Assembly (NCBI GenBank): GCA_947625285.1
Contig: CANQNS010000003.1
Span: 1 to 64,000, forward strand
DNA from: an uncultured Oscillospiraceae bacterium
GTDB taxonomy: Bacteria > Bacillota > Clostridia > Oscillospirales > Oscillospiraceae
Length of the DNA stretch: 64,000 bases
Direction of reading: 5' to 3'
Positions 25,958-33,497 of the stretch are shown here, piece by piece (the stretch's first letter is position 1; the number at the start of each line of letters is the position of its first letter). The notes under the pieces were generated by a model. It had not been told where the DNA came from. It ran no database searches and saw only the letters and a list, made by a program, of their open reading frames with translations. The position numbers and the translations under genes were made by a program.

Positions 25958-27640
25958 CGCCTGTCCGCCTCTTGTTAGCAGCACGCACGTCTCAATGTGC
26001 TCATTGTTTACCAAACTCATTTCCATGTCCTCTTCGATGATCGGGAGCCGGAACTTGATGGATCTGAGCCATTGGCCGCTGGGCTGCCGTTCCTCGTAGA
26101 TATGTACCTCTGAGATCAGCGCCTCCACGAGCTGACGGCGTTCGGCGTCGTTCATGGCCTTGTAGAGCTTGTCAAAGCAGATCAGTACCTTGTAGATGTT
26201 GTCGCCAGTGATCTTCTCCGCTTCAATGGCGGTCTTCTTGGCCCGTGCCTCGATCAGCTGGGATTCAACAGATTCTATCTTATCATACATCCGATAAAGC
26301 CGTTCATCAAGGTCTGACTTGCGCCTCAAGTAGTGCTTGTCGTCCGGGTCCAGGGCGTCGATCTCGTCCAGTAGCCGGGATTTGGCGGCGTAATGCTGAC
26401 GGAGCTGTTTTTCATAGTTTCCGATTTCCTGGTCGATAGCGGAGGTATCCACCTTCATGTTGATCTTCTGCTGCATCATAGCGGAGAACTTGGGGTTGCT
26501 GACCAGTTTGGCGACGACCTCTGCCACGGCGTCGTCCAGCAGCTCTTCGTGGACCTGCTTTTTGTAGTCGCACCTGTGGTCACCCACCATGGCGCGGTGC
26601 TTGCAGCCGTAGTAATAGAAGTCCTTGTATTTTGTGCCGTCCTTCTTGTGCTTGACGCTCTTGTTGCCATACATGCCCGCGCCGCAGACCGGGCATTTCA
26701 CGATGCCGGACAGCAGATGGATGTGCTCGTCCTTGGTTTTGTTCACATGCTCATACCGCTTTGCCTGGGCCAGCAGCTTCACCTGGGCGGCTTGCCATAG
26801 CTCCTCCGAGACGATGGGCTCGTGCAGCCCGTCCACCAGGATATAATTGTCCTGGGCCACCAGATGGTAGTCGTTTCTGGTGCCGTGGACCTTCTCCGTT
26901 TTGCGCCGCCCATAGGCGATCTTTCCGCAGTAGACCGGGTTTTTCAGGATCATCCGCACCAGATGGGCGTTGAACAGAGGGCTTTTGCCGTTCTGTCGCT
27001 GGATCTTTCGGATGCCGTGATCGTCCAGGTATTTGGCGACGCCGTTGGCTCCCATCTCGGTGTTCACATACCGGTCGAAGATCGTCCGGACGGCGGAGGC
27101 TTCATCCTCCGCAATTTCCAGCTTGCCGTCATTGAGCCGGTAGCCATAGGGGGCAAAGCCGCCGTTCCATCTGCCTTCGCGGGCCTTTTGTATGCGGCCC
27201 TCCATGGTCTGAACGCGGATGTTCTCCCGTTCGATCTCCGCCACGGCAGACAGCACGGAGATCATTAGCTTGCCCGCGTCTTTGGAGGAGTCGATGCCAT
27301 CCTCCACACAAACCAGATTCACCCCGAAGTCCTGCATGACCTGCAGGGTGGACAGCACATCCGCCGCGTTGCGGCCAAAGCGGGACAGTTTGAAGACGAG
27401 AACAAAGGACACGCCATCTTTTCCAGCCTTGATGTCATCCATCATGCGGTTGAATTCTGCTCGGCCCTCAATGGACTTGCCGGACTTGCCCGCGTCCTCG
27501 TATTCACCGACGATCTCATAATCGTTATAATCGGCATACGCCTTGATCCGGGCTTTCTGCGCGTCCAGGGAGTACCCGTCGGTCTGCATGGCCGTTGACA
27601 CCCGTGTGTAGGTATAAACTTTTGTCTTCTCTTTTGTCAT
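25949..27640 (-). CDS. Large serine recombinase (integrase of the island)
   Basis: A 563-residue large serine recombinase. The N-terminal catalytic domain has the nucleophilic Ser in YTRVSTAMQTDGYSL and the FKLSRFGRNAADVL and AEIERENI segments. The recombinase domain, a zinc ribbon (IVKCPVCGAGMYG ... YGCKHRAMVGDHRC) and a coiled coil (about 395-470) follow. All parts look intact. The last residues, HIETCVLLTRGGQAIK, contain the attachment site and, by inference, the captured end of rlmD. The start at 27640 is preferred because GGGAGG lies ten nt upstream, within the codons after an earlier ATG at 27658. Confidence 0.9.
   Translation of the reverse strand: MTKEKTKVYTYTRVSTAMQTDGYSLDAQKARIKAYADYNDYEIVGEYEDAGKSGKSIEGRAEFNRMMDDIKAGKDGVSFVLVFKLSRFGRNAADVLSTLQVMQDFGVNLVCVEDGIDSSKDAGKLMISVLSAVAEIERENIRVQTMEGRIQKAREGRWNGGFAPYGYRLNDGKLEIAEDEASAVRTIFDRYVNTEMGANGVAKYLDDHGIRKIQRQNGKSPLFNAHLVRMILKNPVYCGKIAYGRRKTEKVHGTRNDYHLVAQDNYILVDGLHEPIVSEELWQAAQVKLLAQAKRYEHVNKTKDEHIHLLSGIVKCPVCGAGMYGNKSVKHKKDGTKYKDFYYYGCKHRAMVGDHRCDYKKQVHEELLDDAVAEVVAKLVSNPKFSAMMQQKINMKVDTSAIDQEIGNYEKQLRQHYAAKSRLLDEIDALDPDDKHYLRRKSDLDERLYRMYDKIESVESQLIEARAKKTAIEAEKITGDNIYKVLICFDKLYKAMNDAERRQLVEALISEVHIYEERQPSGQWLRSIKFRLPIIEEDMEMSLVNNEHIETCVLLTRGGQAIK
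25980..25993. other. Attachment site, recombinase side (attL)
   Basis: AGCACGCACGTCTC, identical to 45374-45387. It lies in the last codons of the serine recombinase gene, which on the - strand read HIETCVLLTRGGQAIK. The eight residues after the core (TRGGQAIK) are inferred to be the original rlmD C-terminus. Confidence 0.7.
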
Positions 27641-27660
27641 TTGCGCATAGCCTCCCATTT

Positions 27661-27678
27661 GTGCAACGGTCGTTGCAC
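27661..27678. promoter_or_regulatory. Palindrome upstream of the recombinase gene
   Basis: GTGCAACG, 2 nt, CGTTGCAC: a perfect 8-bp dyad about 20 bp from the recombinase start. A likely operator or 5'-UTR hairpin controlling the recombinase; the binding protein is unknown. Confidence 0.4.
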
Positions 27679-27722
27679 TTTGTCTGTGTCTGTTGCGTTC
27701 TTGCCCTAAAATATACGATTTT

Positions 27723-27749
27723 CCCTTAATAGGTCGAATTAATTAAGGG
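27723..27749. promoter_or_regulatory. Operator-like dyad 1 in the recombinase/Fic divergent region
   Basis: CCCTTAAT ... ATTAAGGG. The core is CCCTTA-N15-TAAGGG, the same geometry as the dyad at 27772. The two centres are about 52 bp apart, close to five helical turns. Confidence 0.5.
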
Positions 27750-27765
27750 TATTTTTGAGGAAGTG

Positions 27766-27794
27766 TTGATTTTTCCCTTATTAATGGATATAAT
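27766..27794 (+). promoter_or_regulatory. Promoter of the Fic gene
   Basis: TTGATT (27766-27771), a 17-nt spacer and TATAAT (27789-27794). The -10 element lies inside the second dyad. Confidence 0.7.
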
Positions 27795-27804
27795 TTAAGG
27801 GAAA
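27772..27804. promoter_or_regulatory. Operator-like dyad 2 over the Fic -10 element
   Basis: TTTCCCTTA / TAAGGGAAA, a perfect 9-bp dyad with 15-nt spacing covering TATAAT. A bound repressor would block Fic transcription. The Fic protein's own C-terminal helix-turn-helix is a candidate ligand. Confidence 0.5.
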
Positions 27805-27816
27805 TGAGGTGGGGAT

Positions 27817-28863
27817 ATGAGAAACTTCAACTATTCCGAGATCAAGGATAAAAAGTGGGATTCGGAGCTGCTCGGTTTGGTCGCGGCGATCTATAAAGAG
27901 GCCGGAAAACAGGAGCTGTACTTAAAACAGCGCCCGGAGGAACTGGAGAAGCTGGTGGAGATCGCCAAGGTCCAGAGCACCCAGGCGTCCAACGCGATCG
28001 AGGGGATCGTTACGACGAATACCCGCATCCGGCAGCTCGTCCAGGAAAAGACAGCGCCCAGAGACCGGAACGAGCAGGAGATAGCGGGCTACCGCGATGT
28101 GCTGAATATCATACATGAGAGTTTCGACGCTATTCCGATCACGCGAAACTATATCCTGCAGCTTCACAAGATCCTGTACAGCCACATGAACAATCCCATG
28201 GCTGGCAGGACCAAAAACGTACAGAATTATATCAGCGCCACCTATCCCGACGGCCATACGGAGACGCTGTTTACGCCGCTTGCCCCCTATGAAACACCGG
28301 AGGCTCTGGACAGGATATGCGAGGAATATAACCGCGTGATCGGCAACATGGAAGTGGAACCACTGATCGCCATCACCGTTTTCATCCACGATTTTCTCTG
28401 CATCCACCCGTTCAACGACGGAAATGGCAGGATGAGCCGTCTGCTGACTACACTGCTGCTTTATAGAAACGGCTTCTATGTTGGCAGATATATCTCCCTG
28501 GAGGCAAAGATCGCAAAGAACAAGGACCTCTATTATGACGCACTTGGCCAGGCGCAGGTCGGCTGGCATGAGGGGGCGGAGGACAGCGTTCCTTTCATCA
28601 AGTACCTGCTCGGAACGATCTTGGCCGCGTATAAGGACTTTGCAGACCGTGTTGCCTTGGTCGAGACAAAACTCCCCGCCCTTGAGACTGTGCGGCGGGC
28701 CACGATGGGACGGGTGGGCCGATTTACGAAGCAGGACATCCGGGAACTGTGTCCGTCGCTCAGCGTCAGCTCTGTTGAGGGCGCGCTGCGCAAGCTGGTG
28801 GCCTCGGGCGAGCTGACGCGAGAGGGGGCAGGGAAGAAGACGCGCTATTACAGATCGAAATGA
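27817..28863 (+). CDS. Fic family AMP-transferase with C-terminal winged helix
   Basis: A 348-residue Fic protein. The catalytic loop HPFNDGNGR spans 197-205 and matches the AMPylating consensus exactly. The N-terminal helix carries the autoinhibitory S-x-x-x-E-G motif at 58-63, so this is a class II Fic. Residues 285-348 look like a winged helix (RFTKQDIRELCPSLSVSSVE). Fic domains transfer AMP to a Ser/Thr/Tyr of a target, here unknown. The gene is divergent from the recombinase and its promoter is covered by two matching dyads, suggesting autoregulation. Confidence 0.9.
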   Translation: MRNFNYSEIKDKKWDSELLGLVAAIYKEAGKQELYLKQRPEELEKLVEIAKVQSTQASNAIEGIVTTNTRIRQLVQEKTAPRDRNEQEIAGYRDVLNIIHESFDAIPITRNYILQLHKILYSHMNNPMAGRTKNVQNYISATYPDGHTETLFTPLAPYETPEALDRICEEYNRVIGNMEVEPLIAITVFIHDFLCIHPFNDGNGRMSRLLTTLLLYRNGFYVGRYISLEAKIAKNKDLYYDALGQAQVGWHEGAEDSVPFIKYLLGTILAAYKDFADRVALVETKLPALETVRRATMGRVGRFTKQDIRELCPSLSVSSVEGALRKLVASGELTREGAGKKTRYYRSK

Positions 28864-28866
28864 TCT

Positions 28867-28903
28867 CATTATCGACTGGAAGGAAAACCTCCAGCCGATA
28901 ATG
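28867..28903 (+). terminator. Hairpin after the Fic gene
   Basis: CATTATCG ... CGATAATG closing an inner CTGG/CCAG stem, four nt after the Fic stop. The T-tract is weak, so it may act mainly as a 3' stabiliser. Confidence 0.5.
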
Positions 28904-28931
28904 TTTGGACATCTAAATCATGTTTATTGTA

Positions 28932-29120
28932 TCATGCTGCTTTGTGTTTTTCAACTGTGCGTTCCAATATTTCTTTGTTTGGGGCGAGATCATCTTCGCC
29001 TGATACTGCATTCTCAACAGTGGGTGTCATGTTGTCAATATCAAGAGTCAATGCGTATTTCTCAATCAGACCTGCCAGCAGGTCTGCCAGACCGCTCCAA
29101 ACATCTCTATTGGACGCTAT
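28932..29120 (-). pseudogene. Small mobilisation-module gene that has lost its start codon
   Basis: An open frame downstream of the relaxase encodes about 62 residues (DVWSGLADLLAGLIEKYALT ... RTVEKHKAA). AGGAGG lies nine nt before an ATA codon where an ATG would be expected; a single G-to-A change would explain it. Small acidic proteins of this style follow MobV genes in clostridial elements. The function is unknown and expression is doubtful. Confidence 0.4.
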
Positions 29121-30073
29121 TTCTATCGACCTCCTTTTTGGACTGCTTTGACATCCGAGTGTAGAGGGCTATCACCTCCGGCGGGATAGATTCCACCGTC
29201 CGGCGCAAAGCCTCGTAGTCGCTCAGCCTTTGCGCGATGTCCATCTGCTCCTTTACGCTTTTTCTGGACGCGGCGTCCAGTTTTTTCTCCAACTGCTCAT
29301 TTTCATCTTTGAGCTGGCGATAGGCACTGTCAAACTTCTTGAGGCGTGTCTTCATCTTTTCCACACCGGGGATATATGTACTCAAGATGGCCTCGATCTC
29401 GGCGGTCTTTTTGCCTGCGTTGAAGGGCGTGATCTCAGACAAGAGCTGCATGAGCTTGTCCCGCTGCTGGTTTAGATGGACGGCCTCTTTGAACAGCCTG
29501 GTGGGGATATGGTCCCGGCCAGTCTGACTGGCACTCTCGCCTCGCTCCAGGTCCGGGTATCGTTTGACCATGTGCTTCCAGAATTCGTCCTGCCACCATG
29601 TCAGCTTCTTCTTGTTCCCGATGATCTCCTTGGCGCATAACCGGCCGTCCTCGGTCAGCGGGACAAAGCAAAGGTGCATATGGGGTGTTTTCTCGTCCAT
29701 ATGCACCACAGCGGATATGATCGTCTTTTTGGACTGGTGCTTCTCGATGAACTGGAGGGCAAATTCAAGTATTCCCTTATCTCCGCTTGCTTCCTGCCCT
29801 TGAAAAATCCCGGACTGGCCGTAATGAGAGCCTCCACCATGCGAACGCTGTCCGTGCGGGTCCGGCAGCCGGACTGGCGGATCTGCTGCTCGACCGATCT
29901 GCGGTATTTGCCCTGTGGTTCAACGATGTGGAAATTGTACTTGCTGCGGCTCCGGTCTATATCAGGATTGCTGGCGTACTCCTCCTTGGTGCGCTCATCG
30001 TGGGCTTCGATCTGGCCGATGGCGGCCCCTTATGCTTGAGAAAGCGCAGAATGGCGTGTTGTGCCTGTTCCAT
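29107..30073 (-). pseudogene. MobV/Pre-type relaxase, frameshifted
   Basis: The - strand encodes a plasmid-mobilisation relaxase from an ATG at 30073. Its 5' part starts MEQAQHAILRF and contains the IVEPQGKYRRSVEQQIRQ region; the catalytic HMDEKTPHMHLCFVPL metal motif and a coiled-coil C-terminus follow. Continuous reading needs two single-base corrections, one near 30022-30030 (the GGGGCCGCC run) and one near 29766-29773 (the TACTTGAA position). The start is coupled to the stop of the preceding small gene. With both lesions the nicking enzyme cannot be made full length. Confidence 0.8.
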
Positions 30074-30261
30074 TACTGCAACCTCCGATCCTGGGGTTTC
30101 CAACGCTTGGACCAGTAACGGTCGCAGGCGACGATGCCCATACGGAAGCTCTGCTTGCAGTCCTGGGTGCAGCCTCTACAGATGGGGTTATATGTGATAC
30201 GATTACGGCGGTCAAGGAAGAAAGACCATTCCTCCCTCCGTTTCTTGCTCATACGCGGCAT
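30073..30261 (-). CDS. Small Cys-containing protein of mobilisation modules
   Basis: A 62-residue basic protein (MPRMSKKRREEWSFFLDRRN ...) with three Cys in NPICRGCTQDCKQS, possibly metal-binding. AAGGAG lies five nt before the ATG. Its stop overlaps the relaxase ATG (TAATG), so it would be co-translated with it. Short proteins of this type often precede MobV relaxases in Firmicute elements; no function is known to me. Confidence 0.65.
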   Translation of the reverse strand: MPRMSKKRREEWSFFLDRRNRITYNPICRGCTQDCKQSFRMGIVACDRYWSKRWKPQDRRLQ

Positions 30262-30430
30262 TGTTACTCCTTTTCATACGATAATTGTGATTTGGGGTTC
30301 CGGGAAGATTTTTGTATTTTCCCGATGTCATTTTGGCGATTCTTCGGCGCTGTGAGCGCGTTTTCAACTGCCGGTCGTGCCGGGACAGCGTAGCAGCGAA
30401 AAGCGGTGTTTTGTATCTTGTTGGGAGCAT
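30212..30430 (-). CDS. Hypothetical small basic protein
   Basis: A 72-residue frame starting MLPTRYKTPLFAATLSRHDR with GGAGGA eight nt before the ATG. It is rich in Arg/Lys and overlaps the next gene by 50 nt. The good ribosome-binding site is the main support; I recognise no domain and the overlap is long. Confidence 0.35.
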   Translation of the reverse strand: MLPTRYKTPLFAATLSRHDRQLKTRSQRRRIAKMTSGKYKNLPGTPNHNYRMKRSNNAAYEQETEGGMVFLP

Positions 30431-30470
30431 TGTGATTCCTCCTTCAGATTGGATTTCCGACATGGGATAG

Positions 30471-30501
30471 AAAAAGCAGCCACGAGCTGTCTCGTGACTG
30501 C
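30471..30501 (-). terminator. Terminator of the sigma-like gene
   Basis: On the - strand, GCAGTCACGAG / CTCGTGGCTGC (11 bp, one G-T pair) with an ACAG loop is followed by TTTTT. It lies 20 nt after the stop of the sigma-like gene. Confidence 0.75.
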
Positions 30502-30521
30502 AATTTGCATCTCTGTCTGAT

Positions 30522-31469
30522 TTAGTGTTCGCTTAGAAAATCGTTGTACTGGCCATGGGCAAACGCCTCATATCCGGCGGCGATCTTGGCGATCCGTTTG
30601 GAGATGGACCCGGTGGTCTTAAAGCCCAGCTTGTCCGCGATCTGCTGCTGGGTGAAGCCCTCCATCCTCATCCGCAGGATCGTCTGATCTTCCGGGGACA
30701 GGCTGGCGAAAAACGAATCCACCGCATCCCGCGACATGACTTTCTTCTCATACTCGGCCCGTGGGTCCTCGATGTCGTACAGTATGTCGCCATCCAGCTT
30801 GGTCCCGTTTTGCGCGATGTCCTCCAGGGAAAGGTGCGTGGCCGTCCGGTCGTGATACCAGGACCGGAGAAAGTCCCGCTTCTTTGAGTTTTTCCCGCGG
30901 TTGTAATCCTCCGCTTGCCGATCAAGCCATATCTCGTCGATGATAGGCTGCCAGTTTTCTTCGGCGACGATCATGTCTGTGAGATTCCCAATAAGATTGC
31001 TGAACTGCTGCCAGTTCAGCCAGGGGACCTCCACGTTTTCTGGCATGATGAACAGCCGTTGGAAGCTCCAATCCATCTCCGTCTCAAACTTCTTGCGGAA
31101 GTACCTGATGATATCGTAGGACATTCGCCAGAGCGGGAAGTCGCCGGAGTAGTCCTGCCACTCGCCGGGGATGTCGTGATACGCTCCGTCTTTGAAGGGG
31201 ACTTGGAAAAACTGCCACGCCGCCCATGCGTAACAGTCCCAAACCAGCTCCAAAAACGAATCGTCATCGATGAGCTTCCTGGCATGTTCATCTGACAAAA
31301 GTCTTACGATGTTCCGAGGGAGAGTGAGAAAGGCCGGCCGCTTCTCCACAAGCTCTCTTGGCAAAGCGTAAAACAGCGTCATCCACGACAGGCAGCTGTC
31401 CTGGGGTATCTCCATGATCCCATCCGCCAGCATAACGATAAAACCGGAAGGGCCGTTCTGGTCTGCCAT
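30522..31469 (-). CDS. Sigma-70-like factor of integrative elements
   Basis: A 315-residue protein whose C-terminal part (about 245-305) is a sigma region-4 helix-turn-helix: LSPEDQTILRMRMEGFTQQQ followed by IADKLGFKTTGSISKRI. The first 200 residues are Trp/Phe-rich and match no domain I know; no clear region 2 is visible, so it may be a sigma-like activator rather than a complete sigma factor. GGAGGTGA precedes the ATG. It lies between the mobilisation genes and a 600-bp hairpin-rich leader, fitting a regulator of transfer genes. Confidence 0.7.
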   Translation of the reverse strand: MADQNGPSGFIVMLADGIMEIPQDSCLSWMTLFYALPRELVEKRPAFLTLPRNIVRLLSDEHARKLIDDDSFLELVWDCYAWAAWQFFQVPFKDGAYHDIPGEWQDYSGDFPLWRMSYDIIRYFRKKFETEMDWSFQRLFIMPENVEVPWLNWQQFSNLIGNLTDMIVAEENWQPIIDEIWLDRQAEDYNRGKNSKKRDFLRSWYHDRTATHLSLEDIAQNGTKLDGDILYDIEDPRAEYEKKVMSRDAVDSFFASLSPEDQTILRMRMEGFTQQQIADKLGFKTTGSISKRIAKIAAGYEAFAHGQYNDFLSEH

Positions 31470-31496
31470 ATGCTCACCTCCTTCGGCTCAGGGAAT

Positions 31497-32128
31497 GGCC
31501 CCTCCATAATGAATGGGCATGAGAGGGGCCAAATTGTTCCTGGAAAGCGAAAAATTTTATGAAAAATTTCAAAAACATTATAACTGTCCAGTTGCGGCTT
31601 GTCCAGACATGTCTTTCACAAGGATTGCGTTTCAAATTGTGTGCTGCGGCAGACGGGGGCTTTTGTATACCTTTTGCGGCCCCGGCGACGCTGCTTCATG
31701 GCGGCCTTGGCAGCCGCCATTTCGCATCGTCGCCTACACACGAACAGGGAGAAATCGCATGGACGATTCATGCAATTTCTCCCTGTTCTGCTGGCACGGA
31801 AAACGGTCTGTGGGCGCCCATCCACAGCCCCTTTCCCGCGCCAGCGGCCGCAAAAGGTATAACACACTAGACTTTGCAAGCAAAGTCGTGCGCCAAAAGG
31901 GGCTGGCCGCCCCCTTTGGATACCCCTGCTTTTCGCCGTGAGTGGTACACAAACCGCTGGACCGCTGTTTGTGCCCATCCCGGCGAAAATGCAAAAGCTG
32001 AGAAGATCACATCATATGATTCGATGTGATCTTCTCAGCTTTTGTCGCTTTGCGAGACTGCGGCCTCGCAAAGCAAATAAGTAACAGCCCCATGCTCTTT
32101 GCCGTGACAAAGGCCGGGGCTGTTACTT
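31497..32128. other. Non-coding region with eleven or more successive hairpins
   Basis: No convincing gene. Stems: 31497-31504/31523-31530; a 16-bp closing stem 31666-31681/31846-31861 that encloses three inner stem-loops (31684-31734 nested, 31742-31788, 31808-31827); 31870-31887; 31893-31919; 31930-31938/31981-31989 enclosing 31948-31973; a perfect 22-bp stem 31992-32013/32023-32044; 32047-32074; and 32079-32091/32116-32128, which overlaps the XRE stop and is its terminator. On the - strand this is the leader of the sigma-like gene. Candidate large structured RNA, oriT or attenuator array. Confidence 0.65.
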
Positions 32129-32329
32129 ATCATCGGGGACGTATTCCGCGATGTCTGCCAGTTGGCAGTTCAGGATCGTGCAGAGCTTGTTGAGCGTGTG
32201 CGTTGACACAGGCATATCGGTCTGAAGCCGCTGGACAGTTGCGTGGCTCATGCCGTATTTGAAGCGCAGGGTGTAGGTTGTGACTTTCTGTTCAGCCATG
32301 GTTTTCCACAGCGGCGCATAGCGAATCAT
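32123..32329 (-). CDS. Cro/CI-type HTH regulator
   Basis: A 68-residue helix-turn-helix protein of the short YozG-like XRE type. The recognition region is YGMSHATVQRLQTDMPVST and the end is LNCQLADIAEYVPDD. A shorter start at the internal ATG (MAEQKVTTYTLRFKYG) is also plausible. It is divergent from the SLOG gene, and a perfect dyad lies in the shared promoter region. Its terminator is the long AAGTAACAGCCCC hairpin. Confidence 0.8.
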   Translation of the reverse strand: MIRYAPLWKTMAEQKVTTYTLRFKYGMSHATVQRLQTDMPVSTHTLNKLCTILNCQLADIAEYVPDDK

Positions 32330-32344
32330 ACGATCAGCCCCTTC

Positions 32345-32404
32345 TTTACACTGCCTATTATGGCTGATATAATGGCCATGGCATATGGCTATTATTTAGC
32401 CATA
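32345..32404 (+). promoter_or_regulatory. Promoter of the SLOG gene with operator dyad
   Basis: TTTACA (32345-32350), a 17-nt spacer and TATAAT (32368-32373). Downstream lies the perfect dyad TATGGCTA-N5-TAGCCATA (32384-32404), positioned as a roadblock operator, most simply for the adjacent XRE regulator. Confidence 0.6.
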
Positions 32405-32421
32405 CAGAAGGGGGCGTTTTG

Positions 32422-32958
32422 ATGAACGACAATTGCTGTGCATTTACCGGGCATCGTCCGAAAAAATTTCCGTGGGGATACGACGAAGCGGACAGCAGGT
32501 GCGTGGAGCTGAAAGCAGTGCTGAAGTGGGAAATTCAAATGTTGATCGAGGCTGGCGTGACAGATTTCTACTCTGGCATGGCGGAGGGAACGGACATCTG
32601 GGCGGCATCGACCGTTCTGGAACTGCGCAAAACAAACCCCGCGCTGAAACTTCACTGTGTCGTGCCATTCAGGGGACAGGCGGACAAGTGGGCAGCTTCA
32701 GCGCGGAGGCTTTATACGAAGATTTTGAGAAGGGCGAATACGGTGACTTACATCAGCGAGGATTATCACGACGACTGCATGATGGAGCGCAATCGCTACA
32801 TGGTGGATCACGCGGCCTATCTGCTGGCGGTCTACAACGGTGAGTGGCGCGGCGGCACAGCGGCAACGGTCCGCTATGCCCGAAAGCTGGGGAGGGAGAT
32901 CATTGTGATCGAGCCGAAGACGCCCAGGGTTGGTTGTCGGCCGGGGCGTGAGCAGTAG
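32422..32958 (+). CDS. SLOG-domain protein (DUF1273/YpsA-like)
   Basis: A 178-residue protein with the SLOG-type N-terminus CCAFTGHRPKKFPWGYDE and the glycine-rich FYSGMAEGTDIWAA loop, then VVPFRGQADKW. SLOG proteins are Rossmann-like nucleotide or nucleotide-derivative binders and are frequent in phage-defence and effector contexts. The ATG at 32422 follows GGGGGCG. It has its own regulated promoter, shared with a divergent XRE gene, inside an island that also carries Type III R-M. A sensor or signalling role is inferred, not shown. Confidence 0.75.
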   Translation: MNDNCCAFTGHRPKKFPWGYDEADSRCVELKAVLKWEIQMLIEAGVTDFYSGMAEGTDIWAASTVLELRKTNPALKLHCVVPFRGQADKWAASARRLYTKILRRANTVTYISEDYHDDCMMERNRYMVDHAAYLLAVYNGEWRGGTAATVRYARKLGREIIVIEPKTPRVGCRPGREQ

Positions 32959-32970
32959 TGTAAAAACTAT

Positions 32971-32999
32971 TTGTGAGATACAAGATGTTGTGATATAAT
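32971..32999 (+). promoter_or_regulatory. Promoter of the Type III R-M operon
   Basis: TTGTGA (32971-32976), a 17-nt spacer and TATAAT (32994-32999), 45 nt before the first gene of the unit. Confidence 0.65.
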
Positions 33000-33044
33000 A
33001 AAAATGTACTGTTGTAATGGTTTTTATAGCGGAAAGGACGAAAG

Positions 33045-33488
33045 ATGTCAACGGATTTCAATACATTTGTTTTTCGGAATAATGGGCGAACATTAGAAAT
33101 CTCTAAGCTGCTGATAAAAGCAGCACAGGAAACCCGCACCATGATCTCTAGATCAGCGAAGAAAAGTGAGAGAGCGTGTGAGGCAATGAAGATGGCTGAC
33201 AAGGAAGTGATGTGGGGGGTTCTTCAGGAGTATATTGCTCAATACTCAACATTTGTCAGCCAGATGAAATGTTTTACGGGAATCGGGATCGTTCTGGTGG
33301 ATAGAGAGACTTATGAGCAGATAACGGTGGATGATATTCGAGATCAGCTTCAAATTTCGATAGGGGTTGTTTACGCGCATGAGGCGTTTTTAAGCATCAG
33401 GAAGGAAACGTATAAGCAATGTCTGAAGAAGCTGTTAAAAAACAGCGGATTGTTTTCGGATTCTGAACTGAAACTGCTGGACATATAG
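33045..33488 (+). CDS. Hypothetical protein preceding the Type III methyltransferase
   Basis: A 147-residue, mostly helical, charged protein without a domain I recognise. It begins MSTDFNTFVFRNNGRTLEIS and is rich in Lys/Glu. It is the first gene after a sigma-A promoter and ends 9 nt before mod, so it is co-expressed with the R-M enzymes. The position suggests an accessory or regulatory partner of the system; this is inference from context only. Confidence 0.65.
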   Translation: MSTDFNTFVFRNNGRTLEISKLLIKAAQETRTMISRSAKKSERACEAMKMADKEVMWGVLQEYIAQYSTFVSQMKCFTGIGIVLVDRETYEQITVDDIRDQLQISIGVVYAHEAFLSIRKETYKQCLKKLLKNSGLFSDSELKLLDI

Positions 33489-33497
33489 GAGAACATC

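Noticed and set aside
31616..31978. 120-residue reverse-strand ORF in the hairpin region
   Set aside because: It spans the 16-bp closing stem and inner hairpins, its composition follows the inverted repeats, and no ribosome-binding site precedes it.
31870..32128. CRISPR-like array
   Set aside because: The hairpins differ in sequence and spacing; no repeated direct unit and no cas genes in the window.
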